From positions 354 through 33,506 of the forward strand of contig JAAXJC010000012.1 in the NCBI GenBank assembly GCA_012270045.1: a stretch of 33,153 nucleotides of DNA. Reading direction: 5' to 3'. Source of the stretch: Luminiphilus sp. (lineage in GTDB: Bacteria > Pseudomonadota > Gammaproteobacteria > Pseudomonadales > Halieaceae). A model generated the notes under the pieces. It was not told the DNA's origin and made no database searches. It saw only the letters and a program-made list of their open reading frames with translations. Below are positions 1 through 7,354 of the stretch, in pieces (position 1 is the stretch's first letter; each line of letters starts with the position of its first letter). The position numbers were made by a program, and so were the translations under genes.

Positions 1-42
1 CCACTGACACTGGGAGTGATGGTGGGTATGTCCTGGGATTAA
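1..42 (+). CDS. C-terminal tail of an unidentified protein (partial)
   Basis: Reading from base 1 gives 13 hydrophobic codons (ending GVMVGMSWD) and a TAA stop at 40-42. A factor-independent terminator follows about 50 bases later, which is what the end of a real gene would look like. The tail resembles the end of a membrane helix, but too little is present to name a family. The frame is chosen because it is open to the window edge and is followed by the terminator. Confidence is limited by the length. Confidence 0.35.
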   Translation, partial: PLTLGVMVGMSWD

Positions 43-93
43 CCGCAGGGTAGGGGGTTAACCCCCCGGCCCGGGCTCACCCGGGACATGATG

Positions 94-119
94 AAAGCCG
101 GCCACGCGCCGGCTTTTTT
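94..119 (+). terminator. Rho-independent terminator of the upstream gene
   Basis: A 9-bp perfect stem, AAAGCCGGC (94-102) pairing with GCCGGCTTT (108-116), has a 5-base loop and runs into a T tract. It lies downstream of the partial gene at the left edge and upstream of the S1 protease promoter region. The stem has the same sequence as the terminator at 1501-1525. Confidence 0.85.
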
Positions 120-146
120 GCGCGAGGCGCGCATCACTCTCCAGAG

Positions 147-162
147 TGTGATCTATATCACA
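147..162. promoter_or_regulatory. Perfect CRP/Vfr-type operator upstream of the S1 protease
   Basis: The sequence is TGTGATCTATATCACA, an uninterrupted TGTGA-N6-TCACA palindrome extending into flanking A/T (TTT on the right). This is the textbook binding site of the cAMP receptor protein family. It lies about 135 bp upstream of the S1 protease start, in an AT-rich stretch (160-297) that stands out from the GC-rich surroundings. A further TCACA half-site occurs at 171-175. I could not place the -35/-10 with confidence. A TACAAT at 220-225 is a possible -10 but lacks a good -35. Confidence 0.8.
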
Positions 163-297
163 TTTAGTTATCACATCTTGGCGCCCAAGTACTAAAGATT
201 CTTATTGACTGCCCAAAAGTACAATGACGTTTGGAGCGCAATAGCATTCAATATTATTGGGCATTTTCAAACAAATTAATAAATCTGGAGATTGCAC

Positions 298-1443
298 ATG
301 ACAAGGAAGACAGCAAATAGCATTAAGGGAAGGGCCGCGGTTTTGGGGGCGACAGTCATTGCACTTCTTGGGACCGGGGCAGCTAATGCCCAGGCGCCAC
401 AGGCCTCGGAGCGGGCAAAGGAAGTCGCAAGAGTCAAGGCATTCTGGACCGCCGAGAGGATAGCGGCAGCGCAGCCACGGGATTTGGTCATTGATGAGCG
501 CGGATTGGGCTATCTGCGGGGCAGCAATGGTAGGCTGATCCCTTACGGACACAGGACGCCTGCCACGCCTGAGCAGCCCCTAGCCAGGGGCGGTAACGGG
601 GGCGGCAACGGTGGTGGTGGTGGCCCTGGCTGCACTGGGTTCGAAAACGTCAAGAACGCCGCCTGGGGCAACGGAGGCACCGTTCAGACTGCCGCAGGAC
701 GGATTTTCTTTATTTTTGGAACTAGCGGATATGTCTGCTCGGGCACCTTGATCAACGATGGTGAAACCGCCAGCGATCGCAGCATTGTTCTGACCGCAGC
801 CCATTGCATGTATGACGACGTCAATAAGGTGTTCGCTGACGCGGCTATTTTCATACCCAACCAGGCAAATACATCGGGCACGGCCACGGATCAGGATTGC
901 TCGAATGATCCAGCGGGATGCTGGGTGGCAGATTTCGGCGTGGTCAGTAATGGCTGGGACGCAGCCGTGTTCCCCAACAACATCCCGTCGGATTACGGGT
1001 TTTACGCTTTGGGCACCAACTCTGATCCGGTTTACTGGGAAAACGACGGCCAGTCTGTAGCCATGGACACGGTCATCACCCCCATGGAGGTCTCGTTTGG
1101 GCCGGCAACCCAGGACATCTACACCCGGGCGCTGGGCTATTCCTACAGCGACGACCCCAATTTTATGTATTGCGGGGAGCCAGTAACAGGCAGCCAATAT
1201 GACGGATACCTGCTACCCAACTGCGGACTTTCTGGTGGATCGTCCGGCGGACCCTGGAGCCAGTCCACTGCCGTCGACCTGGGTACGGGCCCTATTATGT
1301 CGGTCAACAGTTATGGCCCATCCCGTGGCAAGAAATACATGGGTGGACCGCGCCTTGACAATACGGATGCGGCCTGTCTGTTCGAGGTTGCAAAGAATGC
1401 ACCTTCGAACCAGACAACCGGTATTGTGGGCGGCGGCTGCTAA
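298..1443 (+). CDS. Secreted trypsin/V8-like serine protease (peptidase family S1)
   Basis: A 381-residue exported endopeptidase. The ATG at 298 is preferred over an in-frame TTG at 292 because a TCTGGAG Shine-Dalgarno ends 7 bases before it. A signal peptide (positive start, hydrophobic 12-28, cleavage after ANA near residue 31) is followed by a charged pro-region of about 65 residues. A Gly/Asn-rich linker (about 98-110) then leads into the catalytic domain. The triad is visible as His169 in LTAAHC, Asp232 in SDYGFY and Ser316 in GGSSGGPW. Several cysteines suggest disulfides, as expected for a periplasmic or extracellular enzyme. Family membership is clear, the substrate is unknown. It converges on an M43 metalloprotease with the same linker type and is preceded by a perfect CRP-type site, suggesting cAMP-dependent control. 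Confidence 0.92.
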   Translation: MTRKTANSIKGRAAVLGATVIALLGTGAANAQAPQASERAKEVARVKAFWTAERIAAAQPRDLVIDERGLGYLRGSNGRLIPYGHRTPATPEQPLARGGNGGGNGGGGGPGCTGFENVKNAAWGNGGTVQTAAGRIFFIFGTSGYVCSGTLINDGETASDRSIVLTAAHCMYDDVNKVFADAAIFIPNQANTSGTATDQDCSNDPAGCWVADFGVVSNGWDAAVFPNNIPSDYGFYALGTNSDPVYWENDGQSVAMDTVITPMEVSFGPATQDIYTRALGYSYSDDPNFMYCGEPVTGSQYDGYLLPNCGLSGGSSGGPWSQSTAVDLGTGPIMSVNSYGPSRGKKYMGGPRLDNTDAACLFEVAKNAPSNQTTGIVGGGC

Positions 1444-1500
1444 GCACCGTTGATGTATGGCACCATCGATGGTTGAGGGATAACTCAAGCTCCAAACAAA

Positions 1501-1527
1501 AAAGCCGGCGCATGCCGGCTTTTTTGT
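1501..1527. terminator. Bidirectional terminator between the two secreted proteases
   Basis: The stem AAAGCCGGC (1501-1509) pairs with GCCGGCTTT (1514-1522) around a 4-base loop. An A-rich run precedes it and a T-rich run follows, so it can end transcription from both directions. It sits between the stops of two convergent protease genes (1443 and 1563). Confidence 0.88.
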
Positions 1528-1562
1528 TTGCTTGTTTCTACTGTGCGCTAACCAGGCCTACC

Positions 1563-2558
1563 CTAAGGTGAACTCCTGTAGACCAACCACTGATCCTCAG
1601 CCCGGGTAGACTGGCCCAGGGAGAAGCGGTCCATACAGCTGTCATCCGTGTAGTCCATAAAGTTATAGATGGGATCAAACCCTTCGGCCTCACAAGTGTT
1701 CCGCCCCACCGGGCAACCGTAGGCAGGGCTGGCCTCCTGAGGCGTGTCGCTGACATAGTCACCGGGGTTTGAACAACCGCCCTGGAACGTGTGATAAAGA
1801 CCCAGCCAGTGACCGATTTCATGGGTCAATGTATCGCCTTCATTGTAAGGAGCGGCCGTTCCCCCCGGCATGGACTCATCAAGGATTACGACGCCGTCCA
1901 GGCCAGGCTGGGATGAATAGGAACTGGGAAATGTGGCGTAACCCAAGATTCCGTTACTGGGGCGACAGGAATAGACGTTGAGTGTGGCTACCCCTCCCTC
2001 GCGCAGCGATGACTTCATCGAGCGCTCGCTACGTCCGTAGCAACCGGTATACCACTTCCTGTCAGCCGTTCGGGTGATCTTTAGGAGATCAAATTCATAG
2101 GGTAGCGCAGGGTTGCCGCCAATACCCGCGAAGGCGGTATTGATAACGTCGATCTGCGAGTTGATGATTGAATCTGGCACGTCACCGCTGCCTCGACCAT
2201 CGGATATCACGTGAAAAACGACGCCGATACAGGTCTTGCCGGCGCTGCACTGTGGCGTGGGTAACTCAGGGTCGGTGCCGCCGCCGCCATCATCACCGCC
2301 ACCACCGCCGTTACCGCCGCCGTTAACGTTACCGTTGTAGTTGGGCTTACCCTTGGCGGCTTGCCGGGTCGCCAATAGCGCCCGGAACTCTCTCTCAAGT
2401 TGACGGGACTCTGCCTGGCTTGGGTGTTCGGTGGCACAGCGCTTGAACGCGGCGTTATCACCGGCATTCTCAAAAGCGGAGTCGCTCTGCGCCAGCAAGG
2501 GTGCAGATAACACTGCAGCGGACAGGGTAAGAAGGTTTACTGAAGGTTTGACTTTCAT
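1563..2558 (-). CDS. Secreted zinc metalloprotease, M43 (pappalysin/cytophagalysin) family
   Basis: A 331-residue exported metalloendopeptidase. The ATG at 2558 is chosen because GGGAG lies 5 bases upstream and a signal peptide follows directly (hydrophobic 8-22). The longer open frame to 2720 would bury that signal. After a pro-region (about 24-75) comes a Gly/Asn/Asp-rich linker (about 76-94). The zinc site is HEIGHWLGLYH (His246, Glu247, His250, His256), the extended HExxHxxGxxH motif. A SDTP segment (270-273) and an NFMDY Met-turn (Met301) follow, the signature order of M43. Eight or more cysteines suggest disulfides. It is convergent with the S1 protease and shares its terminator, and a second perfect CRP-type palindrome lies upstream. 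Physiological substrate unknown. Confidence 0.93.
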   Translation of the reverse strand: MKVKPSVNLLTLSAAVLSAPLLAQSDSAFENAGDNAAFKRCATEHPSQAESRQLEREFRALLATRQAAKGKPNYNGNVNGGGNGGGGGDDGGGGTDPELPTPQCSAGKTCIGVVFHVISDGRGSGDVPDSIINSQIDVINTAFAGIGGNPALPYEFDLLKITRTADRKWYTGCYGRSERSMKSSLREGGVATLNVYSCRPSNGILGYATFPSSYSSQPGLDGVVILDESMPGGTAAPYNEGDTLTHEIGHWLGLYHTFQGGCSNPGDYVSDTPQEASPAYGCPVGRNTCEAEGFDPIYNFMDYTDDSCMDRFSLGQSTRAEDQWLVYRSSP

Positions 2559-2699
2559 GGTAGCTCCCGAGCCTAGATGGGAGCCTTTGGCGTGGCCCAA
2601 TACGGCTCGGCGCCAACACAAGAGTTCCCAACGTTGAGTTTGCTCCCTGCGATACCGCCGCTGATCACACAGCCTGCTTCCTACTTGCTCTACCGTAAA

Positions 2700-2715
2700 T
2701 GTGATTTGTGTCACA
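2700..2715. promoter_or_regulatory. Perfect CRP/Vfr-type operator upstream of the M43 protease
   Basis: The sequence is TGTGATTTGTGTCACA, again matching TGTGA-N6-TCACA exactly, with A/T on the left flank. Its centre lies about 150 bp upstream of the minus-strand M43 start, close to the 143-bp offset of the matching site before the S1 protease. The aminotransferase start is 200 bp away on the other side, so control of that gene is possible but less likely. The rest of 2559-2911 (353 bp) holds the two leader regions, with a TACAAT (2864-2869) that may be the -10 of the aminotransferase promoter. Confidence 0.78.
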
Positions 2716-2911
2716 CGCAAGTCTGAGGTTTTGACCTAATAAATTGGACCCACGTAAAGCGGACCCATGCAGCTTCGGCAACACCCCAAAAGTGGTACTG
2801 CCCTTTCTAGCCCGATGTGCCACGATAGCGCCCATTGAACTGCGACTCAGCAGGCGAAAACGCTACAATGCTTAAAAGGCCAGACAGGACGGCCAGCGAG
2901 GGGGAGATACC

Positions 2912-4279
2912 GTGAACGCAACACTGGATACCAACACACTCAAGAAGCTCGATCAGGACCACCATTTCCACCCGTTTACGGATTTCCATGACTATGCCAA
3001 GCACGGCGGCCGCATTATCAGCCGGGCCGAGCACATCTACATTTACGACTCCGATGGCAACCAGATCCAGGACGGCATGTCCGGTCTGTGGTGCTGCAAC
3101 CTGGGCTACAGCATGGACGCCATCAAGGACGCCGTCGCCGCCCAGCTCAACGAACTGCCCTTTTACAACAACTTCTTCAAATGCTCGAACCAGCCCGCGG
3201 TGGAACTGGCCAGCAAGCTGAGCGAGGTCACCCCGGCCGGATTCAACCACGCCTTTTTCACCAATTCGGGTTCCGAGGCCAACGACACCCAGCTGAAACT
3301 GGTGCATCGCTACTTCGATCTGCTGGGCAAGCCCAACAAGAAACTGATCATCAGCCGCAAGAATGCCTACCACGGCTCCACCATTGCCGCGAGTTCCCTG
3401 GGCGGTATGTCGGCCATGCACGAGCAGACCATGGGCCTCAACTACGTGCACCACATCAACCAGCCCCACTGGTTTGAATGCGGCGGTGACATGGACGAGG
3501 CCAGCTTCGGGGTGCAGGTGGCCCGGGAACTTGAAGCCAAAATTGATGAGCTGGGTGAGGACAATGTGGCGGCGTTCATCGCCGAACCCGTGCAGGGTGC
3601 CGGCGGTGTCATCATCCCCCCGGACAGCTACTGGCCCGAGGTCCGACGTATTCTGGAAGAACGGGACATCCTGTTCATCTCCGACGAGGTCATCTGCGGC
3701 TTCGGCCGCACCGGCCGCTGGTTTGGCTGCGAGACCTACGGCATGGAGCCCGACCTGATCACCTTCGCCAAGGCGGTCACCAACGGCTACATGCCCCTGG
3801 GTGGCAGCATGATCAACGACAAGATGGCCGAGGTGCTGTTGGGCAGTGGCGGCGAGTTCGCCCACGGCCTGACCTACTCGGGCCACCCGGCCTCCTGCGC
3901 CGCGGGTCTGGCGACACTGGATATCTATCGGAATACCGGGATTATTGAAGACGCCGATGCCAATCTCGCGCCCCACTTTGCCGCCCGGTTGGCGACCCTT
4001 GCAGACCATCCCATTGTCGGCCAGGTGCGGGTCAAGGGCATGTTTGCCGCCGCGGAGCTGGTACGGGACAAGGGTAGCCGGGAGCGGCTGGCACCGGAAT
4101 CAGCGGGAGCGGTGTACTGCCGGGACCGCGCCATTGAAGACGGCCTGATGGTGCGCCAGACCGGCGATGCCATGATCATGGCGCCGCCTTTCGTGACCAC
4201 AGCTGCAGAGATCGACACCCTGGTGGACAAGCTCAGCAAGGCCCTGGACCAAACCGCCGCCCATTACGGAGTAAGTTAA
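2912..4279 (+). CDS. Class III PLP-dependent aminotransferase (putrescine/omega-amino acid:pyruvate type)
   Basis: A 455-residue cytoplasmic aminotransferase of fold type I. The GTG start has a strong GAGGGGGAG Shine-Dalgarno 6 bases upstream. The cofactor site is visible: SGSEAND (119-125) for phosphate binding, the ISDEV aspartate (Asp258) and the Schiff-base Lys287 in FAKAVTNGY. The GLWCC segment near residue 60 is typical of SpuC-like putrescine/omega-amino acid:pyruvate transaminases, and length matches that group (about 450). Known members move an amino group from a polyamine, beta-alanine or similar amine to pyruvate. The exact substrate cannot be set from sequence, and no polyamine genes lie nearby. 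It is probably monocistronic, since 176 bp separate it from the next gene. Confidence 0.88.
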   Translation: MNATLDTNTLKKLDQDHHFHPFTDFHDYAKHGGRIISRAEHIYIYDSDGNQIQDGMSGLWCCNLGYSMDAIKDAVAAQLNELPFYNNFFKCSNQPAVELASKLSEVTPAGFNHAFFTNSGSEANDTQLKLVHRYFDLLGKPNKKLIISRKNAYHGSTIAASSLGGMSAMHEQTMGLNYVHHINQPHWFECGGDMDEASFGVQVARELEAKIDELGEDNVAAFIAEPVQGAGGVIIPPDSYWPEVRRILEERDILFISDEVICGFGRTGRWFGCETYGMEPDLITFAKAVTNGYMPLGGSMINDKMAEVLLGSGGEFAHGLTYSGHPASCAAGLATLDIYRNTGIIEDADANLAPHFAARLATLADHPIVGQVRVKGMFAAAELVRDKGSRERLAPESAGAVYCRDRAIEDGLMVRQTGDAMIMAPPFVTTAAEIDTLVDKLSKALDQTAAHYGVS

Positions 4280-4455
4280 GTCCCCCGGGGCGGGGTGACC
4301 GGCGGAACGCCCAGCGACAACTAACTGTCACGCATCCAGGGCCGGTGGCTCGGTCGCCGGCGGGCATCGGCTGCGGCCACGAAGGCCAGGCAAACACCGA
4401 ACGGGATAAAACGAGGTAATGAGCCGGGGCAGGGCGGTTCAATCTGCTCCCGTCT

Positions 4456-5028
4456 GTGCCACGTAGTAAGCCAGTGACTGATTTAAGCCAACAACCTGTG
4501 GCCGGGCTGGCCAGGCTGCGCGCACTGGGCCTCACCGAGAAAACCTGGTTTAACGCCCTGTGGTTCCAGAGCACCTGGTTTCTCTGTGTACTGGGTCGGG
4601 AGGCGCTGCTGCCGCTGACCCTGGCCATGTTTGCCCTGCACTTTGCCCTGGTGCCGTCCGCGGCACGGGAATTCCGCCAGCTGTTGCCCGTCGCCACCCT
4701 GGGCATTGGCGTGGACGCCGTGCTCAGCGCCCTGGGCATCTTTGACTTCGGCCCGGTGCTACTACCCATTTGGTTAATGGCCCTGTGGTTTGCCTTTGCC
4801 GTCACGCTGACCCGGGCACTGGCGGTATTCGGCCGCAAGCCGTGGATCGCCGGGGCGGTGGGGAGCGTCGGGGTGCCCTTTAACTACTGGGTGGGTGCGA
4901 AAATGGGTGCCGTGACCCTGCCACTGGATTTGCTCACTACCGGTATGATTCTGGTTTGTGTCTGGGCGCTGTTACTGCCGCTGCTGTACCGGGTCGCCGG
5001 CGTCACCCCGGAGCCTTCCAAGCAATGA
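4456..5028 (+). CDS. DUF2878 integral membrane protein
   Basis: Up to 190 residues, with about five or six hydrophobic helices. The pattern NALWFQSTWFLCVLG, then a GVDAVLSALGIFDF segment, a PIWLMALWFAF helix and a late GVPFNYWVGAKMGAV segment fits the DUF2878 family of inner-membrane proteins. Function is unknown. The start is uncertain: GTG 4456 and GTG 4474 are both in frame with weak Shine-Dalgarno sequences, and the family core begins only around residue 33. Its stop overlaps the next gene's start as ATGA, indicating translational coupling. In other proteobacteria this family is often seen beside chalcone-isomerase-like, cyclopropane-fatty-acid-synthase-like and DUF1365 genes. Only the first of those is present here. 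Confidence 0.8.
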   Translation: MPRSKPVTDLSQQPVAGLARLRALGLTEKTWFNALWFQSTWFLCVLGREALLPLTLAMFALHFALVPSAAREFRQLLPVATLGIGVDAVLSALGIFDFGPVLLPIWLMALWFAFAVTLTRALAVFGRKPWIAGAVGSVGVPFNYWVGAKMGAVTLPLDLLTTGMILVCVWALLLPLLYRVAGVTPEPSKQ

Positions 5029-5600
5029 CCCGAGTTAAAAACACAGCGCGCCAATCCATGGCCCCGGCCAGCTTTGCTGTCCTGCTGGCCACGGCCCTGT
5101 TACTGACCCCCATGGTGCAGGCCAATTCCGTGGGCACGGTGCCCCTGGTGGACCAGGGCAATCAGGCCCTGCGCAAATGCGGTGCCGCACGACTTAAAGT
5201 GCTGTTCTGGGATATTTATGAGTCCAGCCTGTATACCCCGGATGGCACCTGGTCTGAGGGAATTCGTCCCCTGCGTCTGGACATTCGCTATCTGCGCGCC
5301 ATCAGCGCACTGGACCTGGTGAAACAAACCGGCAAGGAGTGGGCCGAGCAGGGCAAGTCCTCACCTCAGCACATGGTGTGGCAGGGTGAGCTGCTGTCTA
5401 TCTGGCCAGATGTCACCGAGGGAGACGTCATCTCCCTGGCGATTGATCCCAGCGGCGTATCCACCTTCCTGTTCAACGGCGACGCCATCGGCACCATCGG
5501 GGACCCCCAGTTCGGTGAAGACTTCGCCGGCATCTGGCTGTCACCGGACACCACCCGACCGGCACTGCGTCGTCAGCTGATCGGGGAAGCGGACGCCTAG
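5025..5600 (+). CDS. Exported chalcone-isomerase-like protein
   Basis: 191 residues from the ATG at 5025, which overlaps the upstream stop by 4 bases. This start gives a good signal peptide (hydrophobic 17-31, cleavage after VQA near 33), whereas the longer frame to 4956 would not. The mature part carries the hallmarks of the bacterial chalcone isomerase-like fold: LRKCGAARLKVLFWDIYESSLY, then DIRYLRAIS, FNGDAIGTIGDPQF and a final FAGIWLSPDTTRPALRRQLIG block. Bacterial members are periplasmic and have no proven isomerase activity. A role in envelope lipid or fatty-acid handling is plausible but inferred. Its stop shares a CTAG with the stop of the convergent glpD gene. Confidence 0.83.
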   Translation: MTRVKNTARQSMAPASFAVLLATALLLTPMVQANSVGTVPLVDQGNQALRKCGAARLKVLFWDIYESSLYTPDGTWSEGIRPLRLDIRYLRAISALDLVKQTGKEWAEQGKSSPQHMVWQGELLSIWPDVTEGDVISLAIDPSGVSTFLFNGDAIGTIGDPQFGEDFAGIWLSPDTTRPALRRQLIGEADA

Positions 5601-7243
5601 GACTGGCGGAACGCCGCGACCTGGGCCGCCCCAGCCGGGCCGACCAGTATATGGGCCAGCTCCTCCAGGCCAGGGTCGGTCTGCAGCACCTCCCGGCGTA
5701 CCACCTGGCTGATTTTCGAGCGCCGCCGGAGAAAATCCCCCAATTCCACGATCCATTCCCGCCGCGCAATGAGCCGCAGCTCGGCCCGGGTGTATTCGGC
5801 GTCCGCAAGCACATGCTCGGCCTCGGTGACATCGGCGGCGATAACATCCAGCAGGTCGAAGGCCGATCGCCCGTAGCGCCGCCAGAAGCGCACCGACAGG
5901 GGCTCGGACGCGGTCGCCGGCGTCAGGGCATCGAGGTCCATGGCGGCTGCACGGGTCATGAACTTGGCGCGGCAACGAGGCCCGTCCTCACCGAACCAGC
6001 GTACGTCCGGCTTGGGAATGGCCACCCCCAGGGAGGCAATGACCGAGACCAGTTCGTCACCGACGTTCAGGCAGTCGGTCAACTTGCCGCCGAACACGCT
6101 GACAAACGCCCGCTCCCGATCCACTTCAATCTGGTGCTTGCGGGATAACTGCACCCAATCCCGACCCGCGGTGTCTCCCGCTACCGCCAACGGTCGCACC
6201 CCGACGCGCTCAGCAATGACATCCTCTGGGGTCAGGTCCTGCGGCAAATCAAGGAGGTTGTTGGCGTTGGCCAGGACAAAATCCCGGTCGGCGGCGGTGA
6301 CGCCCACCTCGGGGTCATCCACGGGGGTATCGGTGGTGCCGATACAGGTCTTGGGTCCCATGGGAATGACAAAGAACAGCCGGCCGTCACTGGCAAAGAA
6401 AGTCAGCACTTTGCGCACCGGTGTCACCCGATCGACGATCAGGTGGATACCCTTGGACAACACATGGCGGTGCTCGGTCGCCACACCCACCCGCTCATTG
6501 TGCAAATCAGTAACCGCGCCCGTGGCATTGATGACCGTGCGGGCTGTCAGGGTAAACACCCGGTTGGCCACCCGGTCCCGTAGGGTGGCCCGCCAGCGCG
6601 CCTCTGCGGCCAGCCATTCCAGGCCCTCGACCGCCACATAATTGGCGGCCAGGGCACCTGCATCCGCCGCCTGTCGGACGAAGTTGAAGACAAATCGGGA
6701 ATCGTTGTCGTACAGGTAGCAGTCCGAGTACTCCAGGCCGCCCACCACCCCCTCGGCCGCGATCACAGGCGCCTCAGCCCGAATGCGCCGGGTGCTGAGG
6801 TAGCGGGGCGCGGCCATGCGGCAATTGCCCATCAACCAGTAGAGCAGGGCACCCAGCCAGACAAACACCGACCACATGCGGAATCCCTTGCGGATGCTGG
6901 TAAAGAACCTGATCTCCCGAACTGTGGACGGGTAGGCGTCCATAAGCCGATTTCGGGATTGGCACAGTTTGCGGACCAGCCGCCACTCGCCGGATTCCAG
7001 GTATTTGATGCCCCCCCAGGCCAGGTTACTGGAGTGGGAGCTGACCCCGCCGGCAAAGTCACCCCTATCGACCACGGCCATGTTCACGCCGGCCCCCGCC
7101 AGCGCCGCCGCAGCCACGGCCCCGTTGATGCCGGCACCCACTACAAGGGTATCCAACTGGGCCCCATCGAGGGCGGCGAGGGCGGTTTCCCGCTCGGCAG
7201 GTGAATGGCGCGGGGCGCCGGTACCACTGGCTGTCATCATCAC
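5597..7243 (-). CDS. glpD: FAD-dependent glycerol-3-phosphate dehydrogenase
   Basis: 548 residues. The enzyme oxidises sn-glycerol 3-phosphate to dihydroxyacetone phosphate at the inner membrane and passes electrons to quinone. The N-terminal FAD site is LVVGAGINGA (33-42, GxGxxG). SSHSSNLAWGGIKYLESGEWRL-type sequence at 67-88 matches the GlpD signature (the R/K-rich G3P site follows), and IGTTDTP appears mid-protein. The C-terminal cap domain, rich in Leu/Arg, is present, so the protein is full length (family 500-560). Three adjacent ATG codons (7243, 7240, 7237) make the exact start ambiguous. No glpF or glpK is nearby, but a GlpQ-type phosphodiesterase lies at 27415. The 111 bp to the divergent MBL gene must hold its promoter. 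Confidence 0.93.
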   Translation of the reverse strand: MMMTASGTGAPRHSPAERETALAALDGAQLDTLVVGAGINGAVAAAALAGAGVNMAVVDRGDFAGGVSSHSSNLAWGGIKYLESGEWRLVRKLCQSRNRLMDAYPSTVREIRFFTSIRKGFRMWSVFVWLGALLYWLMGNCRMAAPRYLSTRRIRAEAPVIAAEGVVGGLEYSDCYLYDNDSRFVFNFVRQAADAGALAANYVAVEGLEWLAAEARWRATLRDRVANRVFTLTARTVINATGAVTDLHNERVGVATEHRHVLSKGIHLIVDRVTPVRKVLTFFASDGRLFFVIPMGPKTCIGTTDTPVDDPEVGVTAADRDFVLANANNLLDLPQDLTPEDVIAERVGVRPLAVAGDTAGRDWVQLSRKHQIEVDRERAFVSVFGGKLTDCLNVGDELVSVIASLGVAIPKPDVRWFGEDGPRCRAKFMTRAAAMDLDALTPATASEPLSVRFWRRYGRSAFDLLDVIAADVTEAEHVLADAEYTRAELRLIARREWIVELGDFLRRRSKISQVVRREVLQTDPGLEELAHILVGPAGAAQVAAFRQS

Positions 7244-7295
7244 TCTACAAGTGCCCGCCCGAGGTACCGGGCGCGGGTTTCGAAAAACTGTTGGC

Positions 7296-7311
7296 TACAC
7301 CCGACAGTGTA
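7296..7311. promoter_or_regulatory. Inverted repeat in the glpD/MBL-hydrolase divergent promoter region
   Basis: TACAC (7296-7300), six bases, then GTGTA (7307-7311) forms a short dyad halfway between two divergent genes. On the minus strand AGTGTA reads TACACT, which could be a -10 for glpD. The arrangement would suit an operator overlapping that promoter, but 5-bp arms arise by chance easily, so this is tentative. Confidence 0.25.
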
Positions 7312-7354
7312 ACGGCTATCCCCCTTTTCGGGGCGACTGGGTATTACCGGGGTC

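Noticed and set aside
220-225. TACAAT as the -10 of the S1 protease promoter
   Set aside because: There is no matching -35 at 16-18 bp, and the distance to the CRP site is not a usual class I or II spacing.
580-1197. 205-residue open frame on the minus strand
   Set aside because: It is antisense to the S1 protease and ends in a Thr/Ala-rich stretch that mirrors the Gly linker.
2276-2340. Tandem repeat of GCC/ACC triplets
   Set aside because: It encodes the Gly/Asn linker of the M43 protease and reflects codon repetition, not a mobile or CRISPR repeat.
2835-2869. TTGAAC...TACAAT promoter before the aminotransferase
   Set aside because: The spacer is 23 bp, too long for a sigma-70 promoter. 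Only the TACAAT is kept as a weak candidate.
2807-4009. 400-residue open frame on the minus strand
   Set aside because: It is antisense to the well-supported aminotransferase. It is explained by high GC content and has no recognisable motif.
4233-4838. 201-residue open frame on the minus strand
   Set aside because: It overlaps the DUF2878 gene and the gap before it and is low complexity. The DUF2878 frame has the better protein features.
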